A DNA stretch of 10,701 nt from Bacteroidota bacterium (GCA_003453835.1 DMMN01000238.1:5302-16002); one strand, 5' to 3'. Positions 1 to 7,440 are shown, counted from the first letter of the stretch. The notes: generated by a model from the letters alone, not told the origin. Numbers and translations: made by a program.

Positions 1-3000
1 ATACGGATCCTCATCCATCTGCTCAGGTCGTTGTGGAGGCATCGGATAGTCATAGAAATCCATTCCCGCGCTTGCCAACGCATGTTGCCCGATTCTCAGC
101 GACGACGGGCCGACATCGAGTATTGCGTGCCATCCGTCGTTCCCCGCCCATTCGCTCACGCGAGTTGACGGACCACCGCGAACAAACGTGAACGTCGCGC
201 TCGCCCCCGACTGATTCCACACTGCGTAACCGCCAAAGGGCTTTATCTTTTCCGATGACGGGTTGAGCGGTCCATCCCAGCGAGTTGACTCATGGGAGTA
301 TCTATAGACTCTGATGCCCGAACTTCCCGGCGTAGTGTTGACGGGCGTCCACGTAGCCTCGTCTGTGTGGAACGGCGAGCCCACGATCGACCAGCCCGTA
401 GGAAGGTTGACTTGATATGTGGGATCACCAATAACTTCACCGGCCCCGAATGTCAGGCTAAACGATCCTGTCTTGGCAGTGGTCTTGAACCAGACCCCCC
501 GACCGAAAGTAAAGGCATCTCCGGCACCGGTGAGTTCTACAAGTTGCCCTCCCTGGGCGCCGTAGATCTTCCACGGTGTCGTGCCTGAAAGCTGCGAGGA
601 GAGACTTGAAGCAGCCGTGTTGTCAAGCCGGTATGGGACGCTGAGAAGGACCCAGGAGGACGCCGGAATGCCGCCACTAAATCGTCCGAGGGTGGTTGTG
701 GCAGATGAGATCCGCGATGAGCCTGTCCCGGTAACGCTCACGCTCGAAGAACCCCCTGACGCATTGTGCGTGAGAGTAATCACGCCGGAGTACGAAGTGC
801 CCGTCGTCGGTCTGAACGTGACGGTCACCGACTGATTGCTTCCAGTCGCGACCGTAAGACTCGATGAGCTCACCGTAAACGCGCTGTTATTGCTAACAAT
901 GCTTGATACTGTCAGAGTCGCGCTGCCGGTGTTATTCACGATAAACGATTGTACACTGCTTAGCCCCACGCTGACAGTCCCAAAGGAGATTGACGACGGT
1001 GTGAGAGAGATTGCAGCCGCCCCAGATCCTGACCCTGTGACTGACAGGCTTGACGGACTTCCGCTTGCATTATGAGTCAATCGGATGGTTCCGGTGTAGC
1101 TCGATGCTGCGGCAGGGGCGAAGGTCACTGTCACAGTCTGCGCACCTCCACCAGACGCGATGTTGAAACTCGAGGGACTGACCGAAAACACGCTCGCATC
1201 GCTCGTGATGCTGGTGACGTTGAGCGTCGCGTTTCCCGTGTTGGAGACCGTGAACGTTCTCTGCAGGGTGCTCCCTACGTTAACGGATCCAAATGCCAGA
1301 GAAGTTGCCGAGAGCGCGATGGCTGGAGCAGGCGTGGAAGAGCCGGTGCCGGTCGTAGTGACGGTTGAGACACCTCCGCTCGCATTGTGATTGATCGTGA
1401 TGGCGCCTGCGTACGATGTAGCCGAGCTCGGCGTGAATGTCACCGTGAGAGTCGTCGAACCTGAGGGTCCGAGCGAGAAGCCACCGCTCGCGACACTAAA
1501 CGCGATGCTGCTGCTCGACACGCTCGAGACGGTCAGCGTGGCCGTCCCGGTGTTCGTGATCGTCAGAGGCAACTGAGCGCTGCTTCCCACATTAACACTC
1601 CCGAATGCTAGTGACGTCGTCGAGAGGGAAATGGCAGGTGCCGTCGTGGTACCAGTTGAGCGAAGCACGAGACCAAATTCACCCACTGCCGTAAAGGCGC
1701 CACCGGCGGCGGAAGCCGCTAAGATGAAATTAAACGTACCGGAAGATTGCCTTATCCAGGTAGATCCTCCATTTGTGGTCCGAAGCATTGTACCGTTCTC
1801 GCCCACTACGAGGCCGTTATTCGCATCACTAAACGCGCCTCCCCAGAAATTGTCCGTCGTACCGGTGTTCTGAGGCGTCCAAGAGCTTCCTCCATTTGTG
1901 GTGCGAAGAACAACGCCACCGAATCCCACGCAGTACCCGTTGTTCGCATCGACGAAGTACACACCGCGGAGGAGAGTGGTCACACCGCTAGACTGAGACA
2001 CCCAAGTTGCACCTGCGTTTGTCGTTCGAAGTATCGTTCCGGTAGTGCCCACTGCAACAGCAGTGTTGGCAGATACAAACGAGATTCCACGAAAGCTCTC
2101 AGTAGTCCCGCTGGACTGCTGAAGCCACGTTGCCCCACCGTTCGTGGTCCTCAGGATGAGCCCCAGGTGACCCACAATTGTTCCCGTGTTTGCATCAGTG
2201 AAATGCACTGCCCTTAGAATCGTGGTCGTTCCACTCGCCTGCGAGGTCCATGTGGAACCACCATTCGTCGTCCGGAGGATAAGCCCTCCTTGACCGACAG
2301 CCGTGCCGGTGTTTGCCCCGACGAATGAGACCCCGAGCAGAATGACGTCGGACACTCCGCTCGTCTGTTTTGTCCAGGTTGATCCTCCGTTCGTCGTGCG
2401 AATGATGATTCCGTTTGCACCGACGGCCGTCCCGGTGAGAGCATCTGAAAACGAAACGCCGTAGAGAGTTTCCGTGGTACCCGATAGTTGAACCGACCAT
2501 CCTTGGGGAGCGGATGCGGTGATGAAGGTCGCGTCTGAACTATAGGCCGTTCCCTTACTGTTCGTGGCCGCCACGCGATAATGGTATGTCGTATTTGGCG
2601 AAAGCCCTGTAAGTGGTTTCTCGAACCAACCGGTGTAGAGAAAATTGAATGGACCTTCAGTCGAGGTCGATCCGTAGCTCGTCGTCGTGCCGTATTGAAT
2701 TGAAATCGTAGTGTTCAAGCCATTCGGATTGAAAATGGGATTTATCCAAGCTGACGTGGACAGAATATTTGAGACCCACCCCTCATTCGCGAACGGGGCA
2801 GACGATACAAAGCGCGAGAGCTTAATCCGATATTCTCCGGTCGGATCGGCCATCACACGGTTCCTATTCGCTTTCGACGCGCTCCTCTCCTCTATCGACT
2901 CCTCCAATCGACCCGCCGAGTTTGGAAAGTTGCCTCCAAGCTCAGCCACCCGGACATAGTGCGTCCCGGTGGCGGGGACCAAGTAAACATACCTTGAATC

Positions 3001-4278
3001 CGTGCCTTGGACGTAGCGATCGCTCCCCCCCTCATAGTTGCCGCTGCCGTTATAAACGGTGAAGTATGAGTCGAGTCGCGATGTTAATATATTGTAGGCA
3101 TAGATCTCGACGGTATCCCCTGCCGACGCCGTGAACCTATAGTAATCAACATCTCCGGCAGGATTGATTGAAGCATTGAGAGAATCACCGTAGGAGATCA
3201 GTTGTGCCTGGCTCGCCGTGTTGTTTGGTTCGCTCTCGACTCGTGCTGTTCCGAGGTTACCACCAACCCATTTTACAATCGCTCCGGAGGTTCCCACTGC
3301 CCACCCAACAGCCGACGTAGGAAACGACACGTCGTTGAGAGAGGAGCTGATGGGCGACGGGCGCGCGACCCAAGTGATGCCGCCATCCATTGAAAGATAT
3401 GTATTGCTCGTAGCACTACTCCCCACCGCGATCGCAGCCGTCGATGATGGAAAGGTGACTGAACGACCGCTGGTCAGGCCGGTCGGAATAGCCGCACTCC
3501 ATGTGGCTCCACTGTTCGTCGTTCGACTTACACTGCCGTTGGTTCCAATCTCGAGCGCGTACGCATCATCCCTGAGAGCCGTCGAACTAAGAAAGTTTCC
3601 TAAACCAGGGATGGTGCTGCTTGCCGCCCAAGTCCTCCCCCTATCGGTTGATCGAAACGTTCGAGGAACGAACGTGGCGACATTTGCAGCCGTCCCAAAA
3701 AGCACGGTATTCCCGAACACGGCAAGATTATTCGCGCCGCCGAATTCACCGCTCAACGGCGTCGGCAAACTCGACTGGGGAACACGACTCCACGTGGCTC
3801 CACCATTTGTCGTCGTATATACCACAAAGTACCCGATCTCCGGATCACCCATCAGAATGCCGTTGTTCGCATCCGTGAAGCGTACGGCGTTGTAGAATGT
3901 GCCGGCCGCATTGCTCCCAAGCTGCTGCACCCAACTTGATCCTCCATCGGTCGTCTTGAAGAGAGCGGAGACGCCACCGGCGCCGTCACCACCGGCTACC
4001 CAGGCAATGCCGGCATCGAGCGCTTCAACGCTGTAGTAGGTATAGGTCGAATTGGGAGGGCTGACTCTTCCCCAACTTGTTCCTCCATCGGTCGTGCGCA
4101 GAACGGTTCCCGACGCGCCGCAAGCCCACGCCGTTGTCGCAGACACTCCATCGACGCTGTACAAAGAACTAGTCGTTGGTGTCGATTGAGATACCCAGTA
4201 TTGCCGCGCTTCTGCTCGCTCTGCCATGAGCAACAGCAATCCGGCGAATAGCGATTGCAACCGTAACAGTCTCTTCAT
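1..4278 (-). CDS. Giant exported multidomain surface protein (BNR propellers, PPC, Fn3, HYDIN-type repeats), 3' end outside window
   Basis: The frame is open for 1426 codons from ATG 4278 to the left edge; I scanned every codon and found no stop. Residues 1-24 look like a signal peptide (KR n-region, leucine-rich core, AEA before residue 25). Residues 28-337 are seven BNR/photosystem-II-stability-factor-like units, each closing with a (T/S)xW motif. Residues about 346-493 resemble a bacterial pre-peptidase C-terminal (PPC) domain (EPNNT near its start, DVDYYRF). About 494-586 is Fn3-like (FNPNG, NTTYHYRV). Residues 595-875 are seven 41-residue RTTNGGSTW units. About 878-1190 are three ASPM/SPD-2/Hydin domains (FGSVNVGS). 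The rest matches the pre-sorting modules of the gene ending at 7491 (GWSIVGSPF, PFGGYAVWN), so a T9SS sorting domain is expected a few hundred bases past the edge. It is probably secreted through Sec then T9SS. Its ligand or activity is not identifiable: the domains suggest binding or adhesion, and no catalytic motif is visible. ATG 4287 is in frame but touches the Shine-Dalgarno sequence, so 4278 is preferred. Confidence 0.88.
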   Translation of the reverse strand, partial: MKRLLRLQSLFAGLLLLMAERAEARQYWVSQSTPTTSSLYSVDGVSATTAWACGASGTVLRTTDGGTSWGRVSPPNSTYTYYSVEALDAGIAWVAGGDGAGGVSALFKTTDGGSSWVQQLGSNAAGTFYNAVRFTDANNGILMGDPEIGYFVVYTTTNGGATWSRVPQSSLPTPLSGEFGGANNLAVFGNTVLFGTAANVATFVPRTFRSTDRGRTWAASSTIPGLGNFLSSTALRDDAYALEIGTNGSVSRTTNSGATWSAAIPTGLTSGRSVTFPSSTAAIAVGSSATSNTYLSMDGGITWVARPSPISSSLNDVSFPTSAVGWAVGTSGAIVKWVGGNLGTARVESEPNNTASQAQLISYGDSLNASINPAGDVDYYRFTASAGDTVEIYAYNILTSRLDSYFTVYNGSGNYEGGSDRYVQGTDSRYVYLVPATGTHYVRVAELGGNFPNSAGRLEESIEERSASKANRNRVMADPTGEYRIKLSRFVSSAPFANEGWVSNILSTSAWINPIFNPNGLNTTISIQYGTTTSYGSTSTEGPFNFLYTGWFEKPLTGLSPNTTYHYRVAATNSKGTAYSSDATFITASAPQGWSVQLSGTTETLYGVSFSDALTGTAVGANGIIIRTTNGGSTWTKQTSGVSDVILLGVSFVGANTGTAVGQGGLILRTTNGGSTWTSQASGTTTILRAVHFTDANTGTIVGHLGLILRTTNGGATWLQQSSGTTESFRGISFVSANTAVAVGTTGTILRTTNAGATWVSQSSGVTTLLRGVYFVDANNGYCVGFGGVVLRTTNGGSSWTPQNTGTTDNFWGGAFSDANNGLVVGENGTMLRTTNGGSTWIRQSSGTFNFILAASAAGGAFTAVGEFGLVLRSTGTTTAPAISLSTTSLAFGSVNVGSSAQLPLTITNTGTATLTVSSVSSSSIAFSVASGGFSLGPSGSTTLTVTFTPSSATSYAGAITINHNASGGVSTVTTTGTGSSTPAPAIALSATSLAFGSVNVGSTLQRTFTVSNTGNATLNVTSITSDASVFSVSPSSFNIASGGGAQTVTVTFAPAAASSYTGTIRLTHNASGSPSSLSVTGSGSGAAAISLTPSSISFGTVSVGLSSVQSFIVNNTGSATLTVSSIVSNNSAFTVSSSSLTVATGSNQSVTVTFRPTTGTSYSGVITLTHNASGGSSSVSVTGTGSSRISSATTTLGRFSGGIPASSWVLLSVPYRLDNTAASSLSSQLSGTTPWKIYGAQGGQLVELTGAGDAFTFGRGVWFKTTAKTGSFSLTFGAGEVIGDPTYQVNLPTGWSIVGSPFHTDEATWTPVNTTPGSSGIRVYRYSHESTRWDGPLNPSSEKIKPFGGYAVWNQSGASATFTFVRGGPSTRVSEWAGNDGWHAILDVGPSSLRIGQHALASAGMDFYDYPMPPQRPEQMDEDPY
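709..1645 (-). repeat. Three tandem ASPM/SPD-2/Hydin (choice-of-anchor D) domains
   Basis: Three Ig-like domains of about 103-104 residues repeat at roughly 310 bp. Each has an FGSVNVGS-like strand, a 'TNTGTATLTVSS' strand, a TVTFTP-type strand and 'THNASG' near its end. The family is known as an immunoglobulin-like extracellular or cilium-associated fold. In bacteria it usually serves as a spacer stalk in exported proteins. Confidence 0.75.
1656..2499 (-). repeat. Second block: seven tandem 41-residue (123-bp) BNR-type units
   Basis: Residues 595-875 of the giant gene are seven regular units of 41 residues, built as SGTT...GVSF.DANTGTAVG..G.ILRTTNGGSTW. The last unit lacks the closing TW. 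Units are much closer to each other than those of the first block, which points to more recent internal duplication. The regularity fits a second seven-bladed propeller. Homologous recombination between 123-bp units could change copy number. Confidence 0.8.
3268..4197 (-). repeat. First block of seven BNR/sialidase-like repeat units
   Basis: Within the giant gene, residues 28-337 contain seven diverged units of irregular length (roughly 40-50 residues). They close with TSW, SSW, ATW, RTW, ATW, ITW and finally VKW, and most carry TTDGG/TTNGG-type turns. This pattern is typical of Asp-box/BNR blades and of Ycf48-like photosystem II stability factors. Seven units would fit one seven-bladed beta-propeller, which is inference from the count. 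Confidence 0.7.
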
Positions 4279-4287
4279 AACAGGCAT

Positions 4288-4294
4288 TCTCCTT
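4288..4294 (-). promoter_or_regulatory. Ribosome binding site deciding the start at 4278
   Basis: The minus strand reads AAGGAGA, then nine bases, then ATG at 4278. A second in-frame ATG at 4287 follows the Shine-Dalgarno sequence with no spacer, which leaves no room for normal initiation. This settles the start at 4278. Confidence 0.75.
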
Positions 4295-4364
4295 GTGGTA
4301 GCAGTGCGTTCGAAGTGAAGGGCTCGAGACAAACAAATACTGTAACTGTTCAACTTGACTTGTT

Positions 4365-4490
4365 GCCCACGAAACACGCGAATCACACGAACGCTGGAAA
4401 ACGATCAAGAAACTCCTTCATGTGGCACCAAATCGTTTCGCGTTATCCGCGCCTGCCCCGACAACCTTCCAGTCGGGGTGTTTCGTGGGC
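4365..4490. repeat. Long inverted repeat enclosing two hairpins (structured intergenic element)
   Basis: The arms GCCCACGAAACAC (4365-4377) and GTGTTTCGTGGGC (4478-4490) are perfectly complementary over 13 bp. Between them are a compound stem (GCGAA 4378-4382 with TTCGC 4437-4441, and ACGAT 4401-4405 with ATCGT 4432-4436) and a perfect 7-bp GC hairpin (CCCCGAC 4456-4462 with GTCGGGG 4472-4478). The whole could fold as a three-way junction. The small hairpin lacks a clean T-run on either strand (TGTTTCG on plus, CAGGCG on minus), so it is at best a weak terminator. It lies about 180 nt past the caspase stop and 70-210 nt before the next start, so it could be a 3' end structure, a 5' leader, or a MITE-like remnant. 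No flanking direct repeats were seen. Confidence 0.5.
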
Positions 4491-4672
4491 TGAATAGTTC
4501 TTCTTTCTTCAGGAGATTTCTTGCTGAGCAATTGCGGAGTATTGTTGATAGAGTGAATCACCACCATCTATCCGATCAACGCAAACGTTCGTGGTTGGCA
4601 ACCTCTTGTTGGCCCGTGTTAGACGTCCATCCGTCCGGACAGTAACGAGAAGTCATCGCCATCGATGAAGCA

Positions 4673-6664
4673 TCATTGGTTAACCGGAAAGGCAGGCGGG
4701 CTTCCGTAAGGATCCGCCGCCGTCTTGTCCGTTGTTTTGGCTTTGCCAAGGAGATAGGCCGCGGCCCCTCCCAGGACTGCAACTCCCCCAACATAGTACA
4801 ACCAACTGGAGGATGACGACTCAATAGCCATTTTCAAGGGAATACGTTTTGTCTCACCCGGCTGCACATCGGCCGTAAACTCCGCTTCTTCGTAACCGTC
4901 TTTGGTCGCTCGAATCAATCGTCGACCCGGCTTCACTTCAATCTTCCCCGAGGCCGGGATCACGGTCTTCCCATCAATCGTCACTTTCGCATCTTTTGGA
5001 TCGAGGTCGATCTCGACGTAGCTCGGTGGTGGCGCCGTCTCTTTCGGCGGCTCCTTCTTCACAGTCGGTTGCGTTATGGGTTGTGCGATGACTGGTGGAG
5101 GAACGGCAGGCTTTTCCTCGGCCTTGGCATCGAGGACCTTCCCCGCGCCAGAGAAGTTGATGACTCCCGCGTCGAAGTCCGCTGCTACGCCTCCAGCACC
5201 TGTGGCCTGAAAAGCCGTCGAGAGCTTCTTCCCTTCCCACTGAAGCTCGACGGTGTACTTCGCTCCCGGACGAACCTGAATGGTATACGGCGTCTGTCCT
5301 TGCGGGAGATCGTTCAGGTAAATCTGTGCGCCACGGGGCGTGCTCACGACGGAGATATCAAGGAGCTTTACCTTCAGCTCTTTCGTTTCATAGTTGTTCT
5401 GATCGGACACCGCAGTCGTGTAGACCATCGGATCGTACCCTTCCTTCCTGATCTCGATCCGGTGCTGTCCGAGGGTGAGTTCTTTCTTCACGGGAGATAA
5501 TCCGGCATCGACATTGTCGATCTTCACCGATGCGCCCGAGGGACTGGTTTCGAGCGTGTAGCTGATCGTCGTAGACTTCATCCGTGGGGTCAGCTCACGA
5601 TCACTCGAGAGATCGACGGTCGTTGAGAACCGTTCCCTTCCCGGCGCATCGATCTCGATGTTGTAGTTGCCGCTTCTCAGTTTCTCGCGCACGACCTCCT
5701 TGTTCTCTGAAAACTTCTTCCCGTTCATATACACCGTGTTCGTTGCCGGAAGACCCAAGAGGGAGAGAGTGAATTCCGGAACGGAGACCACAAAGGCAAA
5801 TTGTCCCTCAGACGCCCTGAGGTTGGCAAAGACCGGCCGATGACCTTTTGGATGCTCCGATCTCGAAAGCTCGAACACCTTCGATTGCAGATAGGAGTAC
5901 AGCTCATCGGCGGTCACCACATTGTTGTTGTCCGAATCGGCAAGACGCGTCGCGAAGCCGTCGAGGATCGCTTTGGTGAAGGCGCTGTGCCCCCAGGTGG
6001 GGCTCTCAACAACCTGTTCGTCTTTTGTCCCAGCAGTGATGATCTGAACTGCCTCCGCAGACGTTACCTTCTGGAGATACGCTTCCGTTTGCCGGGAGAG
6101 TGACCGTGAGGTGACGGCGGAGAGGCCGCCGTAACATGCATCGACAAGATAGAAGACGTGCTTGGCGGCCACGAGCTCGGTCATCCGCTTCACTTCATCC
6201 ATGCTCAGGCACGTGCTGTACATCGAACTCACCTTTCCGTCATGCGGAAGGAGGTATCCCATTTCCCCTCCTCTGGCCGAAACCTCCGATTCTCCGTGCC
6301 CCGCCCAATAGACGAGCAGCCGGTCGTTCTTTTTCGTCCTGGATCCCATGATCGAGAATTCCTCTTTGATCCTCGCCAGCGTTGCCTCTTCGTTGAGGAT
6401 GATCTTGATATTCTCTTTCGGGAAATCGAGTGATTCCAGAAGCCCGGCGATCGCATTCGCATCCTGGACGGCATAGTTGAGCGCCGGAATCTTGGGATCG
6501 ATGTACTTATTGATCCCAACAATGAACGCATAGCTATTTTCATAGGCGACAAACTTCTGTCCCTTCTCATCCTCCATCTCCACTACCTTCACACCCCGCG
6601 TTTGGCTGAACGCGGAAACGCCGGCAAAGAGAAAAAGGACAAGGACGTTGGCAATTCGGTTCAT
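4673..6664 (-). CDS. Membrane-anchored caspase-family (peptidase C14) protein with four PEGA-like domains
   Basis: This is a 663-residue protein. Residues 1-20 are a signal peptide (core VLVLFLFAG, SAFS at the cut). Residues 43-292 are a caspase-like fold with His123 in WAGHG and Cys177 in VDACYGG, so the catalytic dyad is intact. DSDNNNVVTADE (243-254) resembles an EF-hand loop, with acidic or amide residues at positions 1, 3, 5 and 12. PEGA-like beta domains follow at about 296-365, 368-434, 436-490 and 549-612. A Pro/Lys/Glu-rich linker (515-547) sits before the last one and could cross peptidoglycan. A hydrophobic helix (621-640) with GGxxxxGG ends in GK and a 23-residue tail. The predicted topology is type I, with the protease in the periplasm (inference). 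Bacterial C14 proteins are Cys proteases, often cutting after basic residues; the substrate here is unknown. Start ATG 6664 has an ideal Shine-Dalgarno sequence. It probably has its own promoter, given the 227-bp gap upstream. Confidence 0.93.
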   Translation of the reverse strand: MNRIANVLVLFLFAGVSAFSQTRGVKVVEMEDEKGQKFVAYENSYAFIVGINKYIDPKIPALNYAVQDANAIAGLLESLDFPKENIKIILNEEATLARIKEEFSIMGSRTKKNDRLLVYWAGHGESEVSARGGEMGYLLPHDGKVSSMYSTCLSMDEVKRMTELVAAKHVFYLVDACYGGLSAVTSRSLSRQTEAYLQKVTSAEAVQIITAGTKDEQVVESPTWGHSAFTKAILDGFATRLADSDNNNVVTADELYSYLQSKVFELSRSEHPKGHRPVFANLRASEGQFAFVVSVPEFTLSLLGLPATNTVYMNGKKFSENKEVVREKLRSGNYNIEIDAPGRERFSTTVDLSSDRELTPRMKSTTISYTLETSPSGASVKIDNVDAGLSPVKKELTLGQHRIEIRKEGYDPMVYTTAVSDQNNYETKELKVKLLDISVVSTPRGAQIYLNDLPQGQTPYTIQVRPGAKYTVELQWEGKKLSTAFQATGAGGVAADFDAGVINFSGAGKVLDAKAEEKPAVPPPVIAQPITQPTVKKEPPKETAPPPSYVEIDLDPKDAKVTIDGKTVIPASGKIEVKPGRRLIRATKDGYEEAEFTADVQPGETKRIPLKMAIESSSSSWLYYVGGVAVLGGAAAYLLGKAKTTDKTAADPYGSPPAFPVNQ

Positions 6665-6672
6665 GGTATGGC

Positions 6673-6679
6673 CCTCCTT
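6673..6679 (-). promoter_or_regulatory. Strong Shine-Dalgarno for the caspase gene
   Basis: The minus strand reads AAGGAGG, a full anti-16S match, followed by eight bases and ATG at 6664. It is the strongest ribosome binding site in the window, suggesting efficient translation of the caspase. Confidence 0.8.
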
Positions 6680-6710
6680 ACACGTGTTACATCGATGGCT
6701 GTGATGACTG

Positions 6711-6739
6711 ATAGTAATGACTTATGTCCACTAGTGCAA
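6711..6739 (-). promoter_or_regulatory. Candidate sigma70-type promoter of the caspase gene
   Basis: On the minus strand, TTGCAC (6739-6734) is followed after exactly 17 bases by TACTAT (6716-6711). Three of six -35 bases and four of six -10 bases match the consensus. A start near 6704 would give a leader of about 40 nt containing the strong Shine-Dalgarno sequence. The match is moderate, and many Bacteroidota use a different consensus, so this is tentative. Confidence 0.35.
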
Positions 6740-6742
6740 CCT

Positions 6743-6768
6743 GCGGCCACGATTCACTTTCAGGCCGC
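6743..6768. promoter_or_regulatory. GC-rich dyad just upstream of the candidate -35 box
   Basis: GCGGCC (6743-6748) and GGCCGC (6763-6768) form a 6-bp inverted repeat with a 14-base spacer, ending four bases from the proposed -35 hexamer. It could be an activator site or a hairpin after the upstream gene. In GC-rich DNA such a dyad can also arise by chance. I see nothing else definable in the 227-bp gap 6665-6891, and no clear terminator after the stop at 6892. Confidence 0.2.
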
Positions 6769-6891
6769 CACTCGCCACGTTACGGCCAGTCCGCCTCGCA
6801 GTTTCTCACCTGGATGCGATCAACTTTTCATTCCCCGTCCCTGAAGCAGAGAGCTCTCCGCGACGGTACGTCATAGACGGCCCGGGGCATA

Positions 6892-7440
6892 CTACTGAGT
6901 CGGCCTTATCTTTGGAGGATCCGGCAATCCCACTGATGGTCCAGGACTGGCCGCCGCTGCCGGCTTTCCCAAGAGGAGGTAGGCGCCGCCGCCCGCAACT
7001 GCCGCACCTCCGAGGAGATACACCCAGATGCCGCTTCCCCCTTCATCCACTTGATAAGCAGTCACCTCAAACTCATAGTCATCGCCGTAAAGGCCCTGAG
7101 AAACATCCTTCTTGTAGTCCCAGTGGATCTCCCTCCCCGAGCCGGCGAATCGCCCTATTCCGATCGCTCCACTCACCGTTCGAGGAACGATCCTGAAATT
7201 CTTATCGCTTCCCCTCTTCAACACGATGCCAATGTTGTAGCGAAATTCCGGGTCCGCGACCAGATCGTACGTGATCACCACAAGGCTTCCCACGAGCGCC
7301 CAACGAGCGTTCTCAATCCTCCCTTCGTCCTGTGACCAGGAATGTGCATATGCTCTCACATCAACCAAGAACAGGGCCAGGGCAACTACGAGCGTTACGG
7401 CAACGGGACGCTTCGCTGAGTCAATAATTGAAGTTCTCAT
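6892..7440 (-). CDS. Small exported membrane-anchored protein with beta-sandwich-like core (182 aa)
   Basis: Residues 1-32 are a signal peptide (RP...AVTLVVALALFLV, then AYA before HSW). Residues about 44-130 form a compact beta-rich domain: GSLVVITYDL, then RYNIGIVLK, then VSGAIGIG, then IHWDYKKD and GDDYEFEV. I recognise this pattern from recurring extracytoplasmic domains in Bacteroidota and Ignavibacteria, but I cannot name a family. Residues 139-158 are a glycine-rich helix (GGAAVAGGGAYLLLG) followed by K and a Pro-rich tail (LPDPPKIRP). That helix closely matches the one ending the caspase protein. The frame stays open upstream to 7599, but ATG 7440 has the ribosome binding site and signal peptide; the longer start would overlap the preceding gene. 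It sits 50 bp after the stop of the surface-protein gene, so the two may be co-transcribed. Function unknown; a partner or regulator of the caspase is a guess. Confidence 0.85.
   Translation of the reverse strand: MRTSIIDSAKRPVAVTLVVALALFLVDVRAYAHSWSQDEGRIENARWALVGSLVVITYDLVADPEFRYNIGIVLKRGSDKNFRIVPRTVSGAIGIGRFAGSGREIHWDYKKDVSQGLYGDDYEFEVTAYQVDEGGSGIWVYLLGGAAVAGGGAYLLLGKPAAAASPGPSVGLPDPPKIRPTQ

Larger units (their letters stand above)
4279..4672. other. 394-bp intergenic region between caspase gene and giant gene
   Basis: No credible gene lies here. A plus-strand open frame across 4355-4645 has only a TTG start and a composition unlike its neighbours. A 12-codon minus-strand frame (4421-4383) has no ribosome binding site. 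The region must contain the 3' end of the caspase transcript and probably the promoter of the giant gene. I found no convincing -35/-10 pair and no Bacteroidota-type TAnnTTTG box. Its notable content is the nested inverted-repeat structure at 4365-4490. Confidence 0.6.

Noticed and set aside
3218..3895. Plus-strand open frame of 225 codons
   Set aside because: It lies wholly opposite the continuously open giant gene. Its length follows from the repetitive codon use of the real gene, and it shows no domain or ribosome binding site.
4383..4421. Twelve-codon minus-strand frame that could be a leader peptide before the giant gene
   Set aside because: There is no Shine-Dalgarno sequence before its ATG, no run of a regulatory amino acid and no clear attenuator after it.
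4355..4645. Possible small gene on the plus strand in the 394-bp gap
   Set aside because: It has a TTG start, no ribosome binding site and a Cys/Arg/His-rich composition unlike its neighbours, and it runs across the inverted-repeat structure.
6843..6891. GC-rich palindromic stretches after the 182-aa gene considered as a terminator
   Set aside because: The dyads are short and overlapping and no T-run follows on the minus strand, so I could not define a terminator.
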